Source: Actinernus sp. WN-2022
Taxonomy: Eukaryota > Cnidaria > Anthozoa > Actiniaria > Actinernidae
Direction of reading: 5' to 3'
Assembly (NCBI GenBank): GCA_030867875.1
Contig: JAOWCC010000577.1
Span: 144,886,344 to 144,950,343, forward strand
DNA: 64,000 nucleotides
Below, in pieces: positions 11,042-22,019 of this stretch (positions within the stretch are counted from its first letter, which is position 1; each line of letters starts with the position of its first letter). The notes beneath the pieces are model-generated. The model searched no databases, was not told the DNA's origin, and saw nothing but the letters and a program-made list of their open reading frames with translations. The translations under genes were made by a program, and so were the position numbers.

Positions 11042-11325
11042 AGTTGCTCAGTTAGCTCCGAAGCGCCGGTCTGTTTAATATGCCGGAGGTCGCGGGTTCA
11101 AACCCCGGCCGGACCAACACTCAGAGTCTTAAAATAACTGAGTAGAAGGTGCTGCCTTTGTGAAACAATCGATATCTCGTTCACGAACTGCAAATGTTAG
11201 ACCTTCGCGTCTTCTCGGATAAGGACGTTAACTCGTAGGTCTCCCGTCGGCCTCAAGTTTATCAGTCTTTCAAGACTGTTACGAGTTACCGACGTTAAAT
11301 AAGGTCGCTTTGCCTTTACCTTTTA
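11042..11325 (+). mobile_element. tRNA-derived SINE in the palindrome centre
   Basis: A tRNA-like head (GCTCAGTTAGCTCCGAAGCG as A-box region, GGTTCAAACCCC as B box near 11096-11107) is followed by CGGACCAACACTCAGAGTC and a body ending near GACGTTAAATAAGGTCGC. The acceptor stem does not pair as in a true tRNA, and the sequence continues past the tRNA-sized part, so this is a SINE. It has no partner in either arm. Confidence 0.7.
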
Positions 11326-12231
11326 TAGGTAAAATACGCTTGGCTGTCGATTCAGTGAGAATCGTTTTCAAAAAAATAGATTATTTAGTAAACTGATGGA
11401 CTTATATAGTATAACAGATCGAGACTTCTGGTCCATGATACAACTAGGACCACTTGCATGTAAACAAAAGGTGAAAGATTTGGATTTTAATAGCTTCAAT
11501 GCATTTTGTGATAAAATGGTGCGTGCTGAGAATTCTTCATTTATTCTTTGTCTTTTTGTGTTTTTGGCTTTCTTCCAAGCTTAAATTATAAATTATGAAA
11601 ATTATAGTTCAGCTATGCGGATCATAGTGTCTATTCTTTGTGTTTAGGTTACCATCGCGAGGTAGTTTTGTCGCCGTTAAATCATATATGAACCTCTTTA
11701 AAATCGATGGCATAAAAAATTAAAAGTGGGGTTAAGAACAGTTAGCTATCATCATTTAGCGGCACGTTTAGTTTTAGCCTAACGTACGGTTTCAAAACTT
11801 TTCATGATCCTTAGCTTGTTAAAGTTTGCTTCAGGCATTTTACATCGTATGTAAGGTTTTTTAATTATTATTCTTATAACAGTTTTTGTTATACAATACT
11901 CCAACTGATTTTTTTTTTTAAGATATGTTACGTACGATCGGCTGCGATGGCTGAAAAACCGAGTACTCAGCGATGGTAGCGATCGTAACGATCGCCGTAT
12001 ATATATATATATATAGAAACAAGCAACTCTAAACTCGCCCTGATCCCTGGTTTAGAGTTTGTTTGTACGATTAATCCGATTATCTGAGGAAAAATTCGGT
12101 TTCAATTCCATCATAGGTTGCGTAGACGACCTAAAATATGCAATTAAATACGAACAACAGCAATATTGCAGTAGGGTCAGTTAATGAGTGTGTTTATCAT
12201 CAACAGAAGCCCCTCCGAGTGTGCATGTGTT
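11326..12231. other. No gene; short TA microsatellite
   Basis: A (TA)n run lies near 11998-12014. A 62-codon open frame at 11396-11584 has no recognisable features. Confidence 0.4.
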
Positions 12232-12366
12232 AAGCGTAGTCCTCGTACACGAACAAGTTTTCCTTGACAAGTTTTCCTTGACAAGTTGCCTTGTTCAAAA
12301 CTGGTACGCCAGGTTTTCAACAAGGAGCACTTGTCAAGGAAAAACTTGCTCGTGTGGACTACGCTT
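12232..12366. repeat. 135-bp near-complete hairpin
   Basis: AAGCGTAGTCCTCGTACACG pairs with CGTGTGGACTACGCTT. The stem continues through AAGTTTTCCTTGACAAG and CCTTGTTCAAAACTGG to a very small loop near 12305. A 14-bp unit (GTTTTCCTTGACAA) is duplicated on the left side only, giving a bulge. It could be a minimal MITE or a small-RNA hairpin. Confidence 0.65.
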
Positions 12367-14320
12367 TAGATGAGATTTCTATGCCGCCTTTTGGTTCCTT
12401 ATGAAACGCAACTTATTACAAAAAAAAAACCTGATACCAATCATTAGAATACCTTGAAAGGCATTGAACAGGTACTTTCAAACTAATTGCAGCATATTAC
12501 AAGCTGTAAACTTGCGGCGCTTTCAAATTAACAGCAGCTAATGGATCTTTTAAGCACATTTCACTTCATTAGAGAAAACATCGGATATGTATTCAGTTGC
12601 TAAAACTTTAATACGCGTCCAGTTTAAATGAAATTTGACATTTACTTAATAACATTCAGTTCAGAAATTCACTTAATGACACTCTGTTTTATAGGCTGTT
12701 CAACAAAAGAATCGCTAAACGGTTCCTTCGGCACTTAGACTGCCTTCAAAATGAATTGAAGTGTTGAATTTCAAAGGCACCATAATTTTATAATTTATAT
12801 TTGCTCTCACAGCATGCATTACTAAACTAACTAAATTTCCTCCAACAGGCTGCTGACAAAATGAAATGAATTAAAATAGAAATATTGAATTAACGGAGGT
12901 ACAGTAAAATATAGTCTTTAAGATTTTTAAGCTAGAGGCAGAGGTAGAGTATTCCAGGCCAGGTAATGAATGCACAGAGCCTTTTAGTCAATATTCTATT
13001 CTACTGTCATTAGGATAGGTTTTTATAGCTGCTAAGTTATAATGAATTCCAAAAGAGCTTTAAAGGAATGGTATTGGAGCACGTAAACAATTGCACTCAA
13101 TCCTACGGCTCAGCTATGTAAACTGCTCCTTCGATATCGCATTTAAATAATTTTACTTCGCCGTTTTGTTTTCCATCAGTATCCAGTAAAAAACACACAG
13201 CTGATCTGCGACCAACACTTGGCAGGCAAGAGAATTCGGACCACACTTCTATTAAGGTATGTGCAGCCACTTAAATAGGGCCACAAAAACTTAAACAACT
13301 TTCTTTGTGTGAAATGTGTTTTTTTTTGGATCTAATAAGGCGTATTACTCGTGAAACATTTTCAAAAGCTAATAATAAAAGCGGCACTAGTCAGCCTTGT
13401 TATAAACCGGATTTCTAAATATCTAACATATAATGAGTATATTACATGGCCACGCGGAGGTATGACTTTTTTCTTTGAGTATCGATGAAATATCTCACGA
13501 GTGAGCGCAGCGAACGAGTCATCAACACGAGAAGATAAAATTAGTATCTCCAAGCAGCCATGTAATGTTCTATTTAATATATAATTATCGATGAAATATC
13601 AGTTCATCCTTACTAAAAAGGTTAGATAATTTGAAAGTATTATCTTCACGTGTGAAGATATCACTGTTTAGAAAGAGAGAAACACTGGTATTTCATCGAT
13701 ACTTATACATGAAAACTAGTAATAATCGTACTGAGATTATCAAAGTGCGTTCGACATATTTTTTTGTAAGAGAAAGGACTGTGGTAACACAAAAGGCTGA
13801 AGGATTGCTGCAATGATGTTGACGGTGTAAGTAATCCTGATCAAAGATGCTTGTTTTTAACTAATGTGAAAATTTTGATGTCTTGACTTATAAGTTAATA
13901 TACAAGGGAATGCATCTGGGTATAAAACTGTAAATATATTTGTGGAATATTAAATCATTGGATGTAATGCTTATGTGGCTATATGTATACATGTGTGTTT
14001 TATATGGTTATGGCATTCATTTGAGCATTCATAGCACATTTTGCTGTGTGCAGGTATACAGTGGACAGCAATAATTGGAGTCAGTGTAGAACACAAATCA
14101 ACCCTATTAGCTATCTATGGCTATTCACATGTGTATAAGCTGCATTCCAGTTCGTAGCATTCACAATTAATACTAAGTACATTCCAGTGTAGAACATAAA
14201 CTATATATGCATGTGTATAAAGTACACCCCATGCAGTTCCTTAGATATTCACAGTATTTTTCAAGTGAAAACAAGGTTGGCTGCCATTGTTAGTTGCAGA
14301 ATAATTTATGGTCAATGTTG
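12367..14320. other. Palindrome centre, no gene; small inverted repeats near 13441-13702
   Basis: ATTACATGGC (13441) and GCCATGTAAT (13557) are mirrored. TATCGATGAAATA occurs at about 13480 and 13586, and inverted at about 13689. These look like ends of small nested palindromic repeats. The rest is AT-rich and featureless. Confidence 0.4.
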
Positions 14321-14375
14321 ATAGCCGGGTCCTGGCTTTGATCAGCCTTGTTTCAGGCCCGTCAGAAATTCAGTG
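14321..14375 (+). mobile_element. SINE 3' tail fragment
   Basis: Matches the tail of the SINE at 19274-19535: AGCCGGGTCCTGGCTTTGAT through to AGAAATTCAGTG. Head and body are missing. Confidence 0.7.
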
Positions 14376-15141
14376 TAGATTAATCGATTAGGGAACACAG
14401 CAATGAACTCAGTACTTTAAATTTCCCTCACCTCGTACTGTGGTCTACTGTGTTGATTTCAATAAACGTAACGGTACGTGTCAAAAGACTTGATCTTGTA
14501 TTCCTACAGTTCGTTATTCAGGGTCTGGGGAGAATAATATAAATATTGTAAACTAGTTTAGAAAGTTTACACAGCGGCAGAAGCCGAGATGAATAGTCGC
14601 ATCGGTCTACGGAGAAAACCTCTGGAACCAGGGTACGGACATACATGATATATATATGGAAATGAGTTGGCAATAATGGCAACAACTGCGACTTATGGAC
14701 TTCTGCCATTATTATACCTATTTTAGTCAAATCGATGACACTCAAATTTAACAAGTCGACTTGTTGTTTTACATTACCCTTACATCAGTGATAAAGTTCA
14801 TTTACCTTCATCATTGTAATTCATTGCTGACAAGAGAACACCAGTTTATGTTAGCCAAGAAATCCTATATGTATTGAATGACACTCAATCTTAACAAGTT
14901 TACTAAGTTCTTAATTCCTTTTATGTGATAATTGTGTATCTACTCCAGCACCTACGGCTTAAGAATATTCATTGCTGGCAAGCTGAGAAAACCAAGAAAT
15001 CCTACTATAAATTCCATAGCACTGAATTATGTAACAGAATCAGACTTCACAATTAATCTTCAGGTAGTTTTACCTTTCCTTGACCTTTTATATGACCAAT
15101 TTATAACCAATTTTTATTCACCAAATGAATCATGATATGAT

Positions 15142-15278
15142 AGATCCTATGATCCGTTTGGCAACCAGGAATTGGTTTTCTCTTTCCAGCAATGAATACA
15201 TATTTAAGTAGATCAGTAAAATGTCTCATTGAAAAGGAAATGTAAGAATAAGTAAACTTGTAAAGTCTGAGCCTTAGA
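15142..15278. mobile_element. 137-bp inserted segment with 10-bp target duplication
   Basis: ATGATATGAT occurs at 15132-15141 and 15279-15288, directly flanking the segment. The left arm shows the empty site with a single ATCATATCAT at 10088-10097. The segment is an inverted near-copy of neighbouring sequence at about 15703-15840, whose left-arm partner is near 9868-10005. It starts AGATCCTATGATCCG and ends CTGAGCCTTAG. There are no TIRs, no A-tail and no coding capacity. It could be a retroposed small transcript or a templated break-repair insert. Confidence 0.75.
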
Positions 15279-15386
15279 ATGATATGATTCATTTGCACTG
15301 AAAAAATTAACATATAATAATGGCCATATTTATATTAACGAGTTCATCGAGTAGCTAAGAGACCCTAATGATTCCATAACATTTAG

Positions 15387-15700
15387 TAGTAGTAGTAGTA
15401 TAACTTTATTTAAGCACGCTAGCCCTGTCAACAGCAGCTGATTTACACAAGGGACGTGACAGAAATATAAAATTTACAAAATATTAAAATATATTATGAA
15501 TCAGTAGATAAAAATAAAATGTTTGAATATTACGTAATAATGATTAAATATTTTTATAGCTGGTATTTGTGAGCGGCAATTTTAGTCTTGAAAGAAGGGA
15601 ATGAGTTGGAGTCCCTAATTTCGTTATGGAGCGAGTTCCATATTTTAGCCCCACTGTACGAGAAACTCTTTTTCATACTTTCAGTTTTGGGTAAACCACG
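15387..15700 (-). pseudogene. LINE 3' end inserted in the right arm
   Basis: On the minus strand the segment encodes a typical LINE C-terminus: KKSFSYSGAKIWNSLHNEI, then RDSNSFPSFKTKI. A 3' UTR follows, ending in AATAAAGTTATAC and a (CTA)n run, seen on the plus strand as (TAG)n at 15387. It is strongly 5'-truncated, as expected for target-primed reverse transcription. The left arm (near 10000-10015) lacks it and reads directly from the GAGCCTTAGATC side into AAATGTTATGG. Confidence 0.8.
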
Positions 15701-17408
15701 ATCTAAGGCTCAGACTTTACAAGTTTACTTATTCTTACATTTCCTTTTCAATGACACATTTTACTGATCTACCTAAATATGTATTCATTGCTGGAAAGAA
15801 AAAAACAATTCCTGGTTGCCAAATGGATCATAGGATCTATTCGCGTTATCCTTGCTCCCTAGTGACATTTCTCTGTTTCTAGTTTGTGTATCGAACAGAC
15901 CAGACAATCTACCAAAGAATATTATTTTTCGCCCTTTTATATAGAATGCTCTCGACTCTGGCTAGCGCTACTTAGCAATATTAAACACAGACATGATGAA
16001 TATCACTCAAGTAGCAAATAGCTAGATCAATGTGTTGAAAAAAAAGTGTCTCAGTTTTTTCATGCGCCGGTTCAGTTTGATTTTGAGATACTTTCGTGTC
16101 CCTAAAAAAGGTATTCCAAATCTTTGCAGTTAATTATTTTCGCGACGGAATAAGATCACAGAAAACTGAGACACCCTTTTTAGATCAATATCTCCACTTT
16201 GTGGAGGTGTTTTCAGCGCGGATTTCCGTCAAATTCCCGAGGTATGGTCAAATTGGATTAAAAACACAATAAATAAAAGAGCATTTGATATAAATAAGGA
16301 AAATGAAGTTGTTTTCTAGAATCTGTGTTTCCTTGAATTTAACGCGCGCAATTAAAAGTTTCCGAGAAGCGCTCTTGAAGGACACGCCACGGGAGTATTG
16401 TCGAAATGACTTTCTTTTTTATGGCGAACAAACTTAGAACAAAAAAGAATGAGAACCATTGGCTATGCTCTACTTGTTTATTTTCTGTTTTCAAAGGTTT
16501 CCATTAAACATAATATATGCTTGTTTTATCATGAATAATAAATATCACCAATGTCAGATATAACTGACAAGCGAACACTGTTAATTATTAGGATTTGAAT
16601 ACCACAATCTTTTTCCAAAGGAAGAATGTTCTCAATAACATAGAGAAAACAGGGGAACACAGAGAGGAAATACTCGTCGCATTATAATCACCTAGTCTCC
16701 TCCGTAGGAAATTCTATTCAGCCCGGCGAATGTTTAGGTAATATTTGCCTGCCAAATTAAATTGCTAACTCAACGTAAGCAATGGCGTGACGTCATGGAT
16801 AAGCTATCGAGAACCGTGTTTTTATTTTAGCCTCTCTAAAAGTCGGAAATCGCGAAAAAACGTTACGTGTTTTTGAGACTCCGTGACCGATATAACCCCG
16901 TTTCAAGTTCATGCGCAATGTTCACGTCCGTTTGTTTCAACTTGCGGGTTACCATTGCTTAAAGTGCCATGAACCTTATTTTTTTATTTTAGATATCAAT
17001 TCTAAATCAAGTGAATAGTAGAATGGTAAAATTTATGTTGCTTTGAATGCTGTGCCGCTGAGTTAAGGAGGTTTTAACTGATCCAAAATCCTAATTACAT
17101 GACGTCAGGTGAGGTATTTGCAATCATTTCTTAGTAGTGGTTGTGAATGGGCGTTTCTGCTGATATAGGGTGTGTTTTCACAAGGGCATTTTTCTGGTAT
17201 AACATTCTTATACTAGTATAACGTACCTGGCTGTCTTTACTGTGAAATGTGAGGTGTTGGTATGCCAAGTGGTTCTAATTACCAACCGCTGCATTCGAAA
17301 AATGCCGAGAGAGCAAGCTTTCGTGTGTACCGCTCTGCTGTTTTTCTTGCTGTATTTATGTGAAAACGAAGGCGATTTTTACAAAAATTGCGATCAATAT
17401 CTGTTCAA

Positions 17409-17699
17409 ATGAGTCGAAGAAGAAGAATAGCAGCATTTCTCACAATACAGCAACAGAACGGAGGTAATTGCAGAAGAAGGAAATCAGTCTGGGTATATCC
17501 AAGACCACAGTTCTGGTTTGAGCACCTTTTGGTCGACAATTATCAAGACCATCTGTGGCATGAGCATTTCAGAGTAAGCAGGGAAACATTTGATTTGATT
17601 TGCGGCCTCGTTGGCCCACAACTTATGAAGCAAAATACAATCCTGCGTGAAGCGATTACCGTAGAGAAGCGGGTAGCTGTTACTCTCTGGCGATTCTAA
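17409..17699 (+). pseudogene. PIF/Harbinger-type transposase fragment (HARBI1-like N-terminal part)
   Basis: From the ATG at 17409 the frame gives 97 residues and a stop. It starts with a basic MSRRRRIAAF segment and continues with FEHLLVDNYQDHLWHEHFR, VSRETFDLICGLVGPQL and ITVEKRVAVTLWRF. SRETFDLI followed by VEKRVAVTLWR is the hallmark of the start of PIF/Harbinger (DDE_4, HARBI1-like) nucleases. These are normally about 300-400 residues, so the DDE catalytic core is missing. GTG-rich mirrored ends (GTGTGTTTTCAC near 17170, GTGAAAGCACACAC near 17995) may bound a nested, internally deleted Harbinger element. PIF/Harbinger normally duplicates a 3-bp TWA site, so it may not own the surrounding TTAA foldback. 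Confidence 0.75.
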
Positions 17700-18105
17700 C
17701 AAGCGACATGTACACATGAAATGCAAAAGGACTGCTAAATGCTTGCTTTGACAGCTGAATAACTAATCTGACAGGCGTCTGTCAGTTCATGTACAGTGAT
17801 TGGTCGCGGCATGCGGCAGGACAAGGTATACCATCTCCCGAGGTAGTATATTAACTTGGCTGTGATTTTGGGTGTTTAAGCCGCAAAATTCCTAATGAAA
17901 ACACTTTGCATGTTTAACTCGGTGAACTTCAACCGAAGTGTTTTCACTGTCTTTTCGGATTTTTTATGTTTAACTAGACAAACATGTCCTAGTGAAAGCA
18001 CACACATAGGAAAACAGATTTCTAACATCATTTTATTTCAACCACGAGTATAACACTGATAATTTGAAAAAAATGTTTAATTAGAACAACATTTTTTTGT
18101 ATAAT

Positions 18106-18514
18106 ACCGTATTTACTCGAATAGACGCCGCGGCGTTTATTTAAATTTTCATGACTCAGGTGCGGCGTTTATTCGGGGGCGGCGTTTATTCGGGGGCGGC
18201 GTTTATTTAGTACCGTAATCCATTTTATTTCAAGATAAAAAGTGCCTTACCGTATTGACAAAGTGTAAGAAGCAAAAAGCTTTCAATATTAAAATGTCAT
18301 GGTAGGTACTGTTTTCATTGCTTAACGTTACAGTACGTAAACCCTACTCAATCTCAATGTCAGAGTCCCCTTCGTTATCAGAGTCTATAAGCTCCAACAT
18401 TCAGGTGCGGCGTTTATTCGGGGGCGGCGTTTATTCATATTTTTGCTCTCACGTGCGGCGTTTATTCGGGGGCGGCGTTTATTCGGGGGCGGCGTCTATT
18501 CGAGTAAATACGGT
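18106..18514. mobile_element. MITE with GGCGTTTATTCGGGGGC repeats
   Basis: Ends are ACCGTATTTACTCGAATAGA and its mirror TCTATTCGAGTAAATACGGT (about 25 bp with the following CGCCG). Inside, the 17-bp word GGCGTTTATTCGGGGGC recurs near both ends, in direct tandem. It is nested in foldback copy C. No coding capacity. Confidence 0.8.
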
Positions 18515-19273
18515 AATTGTTGATGCCTCCCTTGACGTCATGTAATTAGAATTCAGGAACTGATTAAAACCTCTATAAGTCACTGGCACAGCATTCAAAC
18601 CAGTATATATTGTACCATTCTACTATTTACTTGATGTAGAATTGATATCTAAAATAAAACAATAAGGTTCATAAGCACTTTAACATCAATAAACAAACGG
18701 AAAGTTAAAGGATTTGTTCAACTGCGCATGATCCTGAAACTGGTTTATATGGGAAATAGCTTGAATTAAAAGTAGCCTATTAAAGCTTTTATCCTTTCTT
18801 TTTCTGACGCTAGTATAATACGATATGTTATTTTTCATTCGCTCTCTCCTCTTCAATCGTTTACGGAATTTAGCCTGGTTTTCTGCTTCAAAGAAAGAAA
18901 AAGAATACTATTGCAAAGCCATAACTGTTTCAAATGGCCGGAAAATAAGATGTATGTAAATGAATACTGAAGCACTCTTTATAGTGAATGGCATGTTTCT
19001 CTCAAATTTAAGATGCCGTTCAACTGATGTTAAATGTTTCTCGCTCCGTTGTCAACAATGACCGGCTCAGTCAGATCCTTCTAGCTACTTCTTTGTCCTC
19101 TGTTTACGGATTTAAAACAATCATCACTTGAAAGCGAGAAAAGCAACAGCGACTGCTCTCAGACGAGGGAAGAAAAACATGTATATATTGCATAATTTAT
19201 CACTCAATTAAAGGAATAAATTTCACATGAAGCCATGCACGGTAAAGCGGCTGGAGACACCTCAGGATAGGGA

Positions 19274-19535
19274 AGCCGGGGTGGCGCAGTGGTCAAGCGC
19301 GTCGCCTCTCACCTCAGTGGCCCAGGTTCGATACCCGGACGTGGCACCATATGCGAGTTGATTTTATTGCGGGCATCTCGCCCTTGCTCCGAGGGATTCT
19401 CTTCGGGTTCTCCGGTTTTCCTCCCTCCACAAAAACCAACACGCTAAATTCCAATTCGATCTGTGGATTAGCCGGGTCCTGGCTTTGATCAGCCTCTTGT
19501 GGCTGTTTCAGGTCCCGTTAGAAATTCAGTGTTTT
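19274..19535 (+). mobile_element. tRNA-derived SINE, uninterrupted copy
   Basis: A-box-like TGGCGCAGTGG (19282) and B-box GGTTCGATACC (19325) lie at tRNA spacing, followed by CCGGACGTGGC, a pyrimidine-rich CCGGTTTTCCTCCCTCC and a tail around AGAAATTCAGTG. The boxes are internal pol III promoter elements by family knowledge. It is the intact partner of the split copy at 7549-8351. Confidence 0.8.
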
Positions 19536-19908
19536 ATCATCCATATGGCTAAGCTCCAGAGATTTCATCACTGCGAGTGTCCAGAGTTCTAGTTGCTTCA
19601 TATATTTACGAGTTTAAAATGGTAGGAAAACTAGTTTGACTCCCTTGCGGATTCTTCTCAGTTGATAAACAACTTATGTCATTATTATATCCATTATTAT
19701 AATCAAACTTTAAAACTCCACAAAATGAGTTACCCAACGTTTCCAACACGAGCAATAGCAGCTATCGGTCCTTTCAATATATATATATATATGCCAAATA
19801 TTCAGGCCTTGTCATTTGGAATTTTACGTGCGCGTAGTCGTTAAAAGTAAACTAAAGATTAGCAGATACATCTAGCTTAGAATAAATGCATTAATAAGCC
19901 AGACAAAT

Positions 19909-20194
19909 TATAGTTAATAGAGTGGAATGGTTAGGAAACCCGGCAAACTTCAACCGGGCTAACAAAGGCGCTGCGGTTTAGGTTGAAAGGGGGTAAGACA
20001 AAATATTGTGCACGGTCCGGCATAGTTCATTAGCGTCCCCTGAATGACTAAACCCCACACGTTTCTATTGGCTGATTGATTAACATATTCCAATATCTAT
20101 TGTGTTTTGTGCACGGTCACGGTTGACTAAAGCGAACAAAGACATAACAAAGACGTTCGCTGGGTGTCATAACCATTCCACTCTATTAACTATA
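19909..20194. mobile_element. 286-bp MITE with perfect 25-bp TIRs
   Basis: 19909-19933 (TATAGTTAATAGAGTGG, then AATGGTTA) and 20170-20194 are exact reverse complements over 25 bp. The interior is non-coding and repeats the word GTGCACGGTC (near 20007 and 20110). Confidence 0.8.
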
Positions 20195-21827
20195 CTTCCT
20201 GTACGTGGCAAAATTACACTTTTACTGCTAGAACGTAGTTTTCTGTTGTATAACAATACTAATACTTATCGCTGTTCTTCAGTGATTAAAAGAGTCTATT
20301 CCAAACAGGTTTGCAGCTGCCAGCCTAATGAGTTCTATATATAAATCGGTATAAATCATCACGCTTCATTGCGCATGTTTGAAATGTTGCTTTTGCTTAC
20401 ACAGCTGAACTGGACAGCAACACACAGAAAGCAATGAGCGAGTCATACACTTGACGATAAATTTTGAGCCTATAGCTAGCAGAGTTATATTTATTATTTT
20501 GTGCAGTTATTTTTTTCGTAAAAGGGGATATATCAGTTTATATTACTTGAAATATAATAAAATAGATTTATATCGCTATAAGAATTATTCTGTGTGACCT
20601 GCTAACATGTATTGTAGGACGCAATTTTTTTAGATGCAAAATATATCAATTGAAAAGAAACCTTTTTCTCTCCTTTTTTTGCTTACTTAATTTCGTCTGA
20701 CTGTTTGTTTTTGCACGCGAACGTCGATCACAGTGTACAAGCTAATTAATTGTTTCAAAGGTAACCGCAGTGTATTACAAAGTGACCGTGTGCTTTGGTG
20801 GTTTTAACATCAAATCTTGGACTGACAATTAGCTACGGACGTCAGAAAAAACAAATGCCGGATCTTTATTCAAAGTTATAGATACCTGATAGCACAAACC
20901 AAACCCCGACGAACAAACCGCTATCACCAACAGCAAGGTGGACAACAACCCTGAGTGAGTTCTAGAAAGGTACGATAAATATCGTCAAGAAATAGTTTTG
21001 ACAATTTCTCAGATGAGAGAAATCCACAACTGATAGGAAAATTCAGTATTAAAATTTACATTAATTTACTTTTTTTACGAACTTTCAGTAGGTTGACTCG
21101 ATGTGTGCATCTCTTTTTCGAGACAAAAGCGAATTCTTTAAAGTTATTTATTCGCCGAACCTCAACGACAATTGCTCGATCAATTACCACAGTTATTTGA
21201 GTAAATCCATTACTTAAAAAACTACAGCAAAAACAAAATCTTTTTTCCAATTCCTGGTCGATCGTTTAATGCACTAAAGAAATTATCCAAACTTACGAAA
21301 ATCAGGAAGGAAAAATTGAATTTGCGAGATGCCTATATCATTTATTATAGGATCAGTCAGTCTTGTGTATAATTGTCTGAAATGAATTTCATTAGATATC
21401 AGTAGACAAGAAATTCAGAAAGCTGCTCGATAATCTCGTTTTTACAAATTTTACATTGCTTGACAAGTTAGTGTGATTATATCTATTTTGGAAAATAATT
21501 AAAACTGGCCTGTACTAACGAACATTCAATAGCAAGAATAGACAGTAAAATAACAGTATAGCAAAGTGCAGTAAACTTCAAAAGAGAAAAATATTTAACT
21601 GAATTCGAAATATTCATTATTTTATTTTAATAACATATTTTAAAATAAGTTAAGAACCACGTCCACCTCGCTATGAAACAGGGATGAAGTGTAGCTGTGC
21701 TTGACGTAACGCGTGGCGTTAGATCCAAAATTAATCGAATATTTCGCGCGACGTCGGGAATAACACAAAGCGATAACGCCACGTTCTATCGTACAGACTC
21801 AGTGCTTTTGACCGAAGCTTTAACATA

Positions 21828-22019
21828 ATGAAACTACCATATATTGAATGTGAAAGTTTACTGGAACTGTCGATCAAATTCAGTTTACTTTCATGTATTT
21901 CTGACCGGAAATTAGTGGCCGCAATTTTAGAGCTATATTCAGAGCTCACTCAAGAATCTAACAAGAAGAGACGAGAACAATTTGCTCAAATATACGACAT
22001 GCTGAGCCGATTGGTTTGA
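21828..22019 (+). CDS. Small hypothetical open frame, 63 codons
   Basis: ATG at 21828 to a stop at 22019. The peptide is leucine- and glutamate-rich and looks helical (for example LVAAILELYSELTQESNKK, then RREQFAQIYDMLSRLV). No signal peptide or known motif. It could be a terminal exon or chance; the overlapping open frame on the other strand argues for chance. Confidence 0.15.
   Translation: MKLPYIECESLLELSIKFSLLSCISDRKLVAAILELYSELTQESNKKRREQFAQIYDMLSRLV

Larger units (their letters stand above)
16959..18683. mobile_element. Foldback with TTAA target duplication, copy C (1.7 kb)
   Basis: TTAA at 16959-16962 and 18680-18683 flanks AGTGCCATGAACC and its mirrored partner GGTTCATAAGCACT. The terminal inverted repeats are about 155 bp and fairly diverged (TTTTAGATATCAATTCTA, ATAGTAGAATGGTA, ATTACATGACGTCA). 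The interior holds a Harbinger-type transposase fragment and a second, smaller MITE. The ends share TTAAAGTG with copies A and B. Confidence 0.75.
16806..18919. mobile_element. 2.1-kb nested insertion in the right arm
   Basis: The left arm reads continuously from CCGTTTGAATCAGTTG to GCTTATCCATGACG (near 8685-8710). The right arm has 2.1 kb between GGATAAGCT (ends 16805) and ATAACTGTTTC (18921). The block contains a TTAA foldback (16959-18683) with its own nested elements. The outer shoulders (16806-16958 and 18684-18919) show weak mirrored similarity, so they may be an older, decayed foldback. Confidence 0.7.
14690..19692. repeat. Right arm of the 12.3-kb inverted duplication
   Basis: Reverse complement of 7383-10533, longer because of right-only insertions: a 137-bp segment (15142-15278), a LINE 3' end (15387-15700), about 75 bp near 15885-15960 and a 2.1-kb nested block (16806-18919). 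The arm also contains a small inverted repeat of its own, 15142-15278 against about 15703-15840. The match ends at TTATTATATCC (19692). It contains the intact SINE whose left-arm partner is split. Confidence 0.85.

Noticed and set aside
11050..11125. Genuine tRNA gene
   Set aside because: A and B boxes are present, but acceptor-stem pairing is poor and the homology continues into a SINE body.
7383..19692. Assembly mirror artefact
   Set aside because: The arms differ by many substitutions and by independent insertions with their own target duplications, which an artefact would not show.
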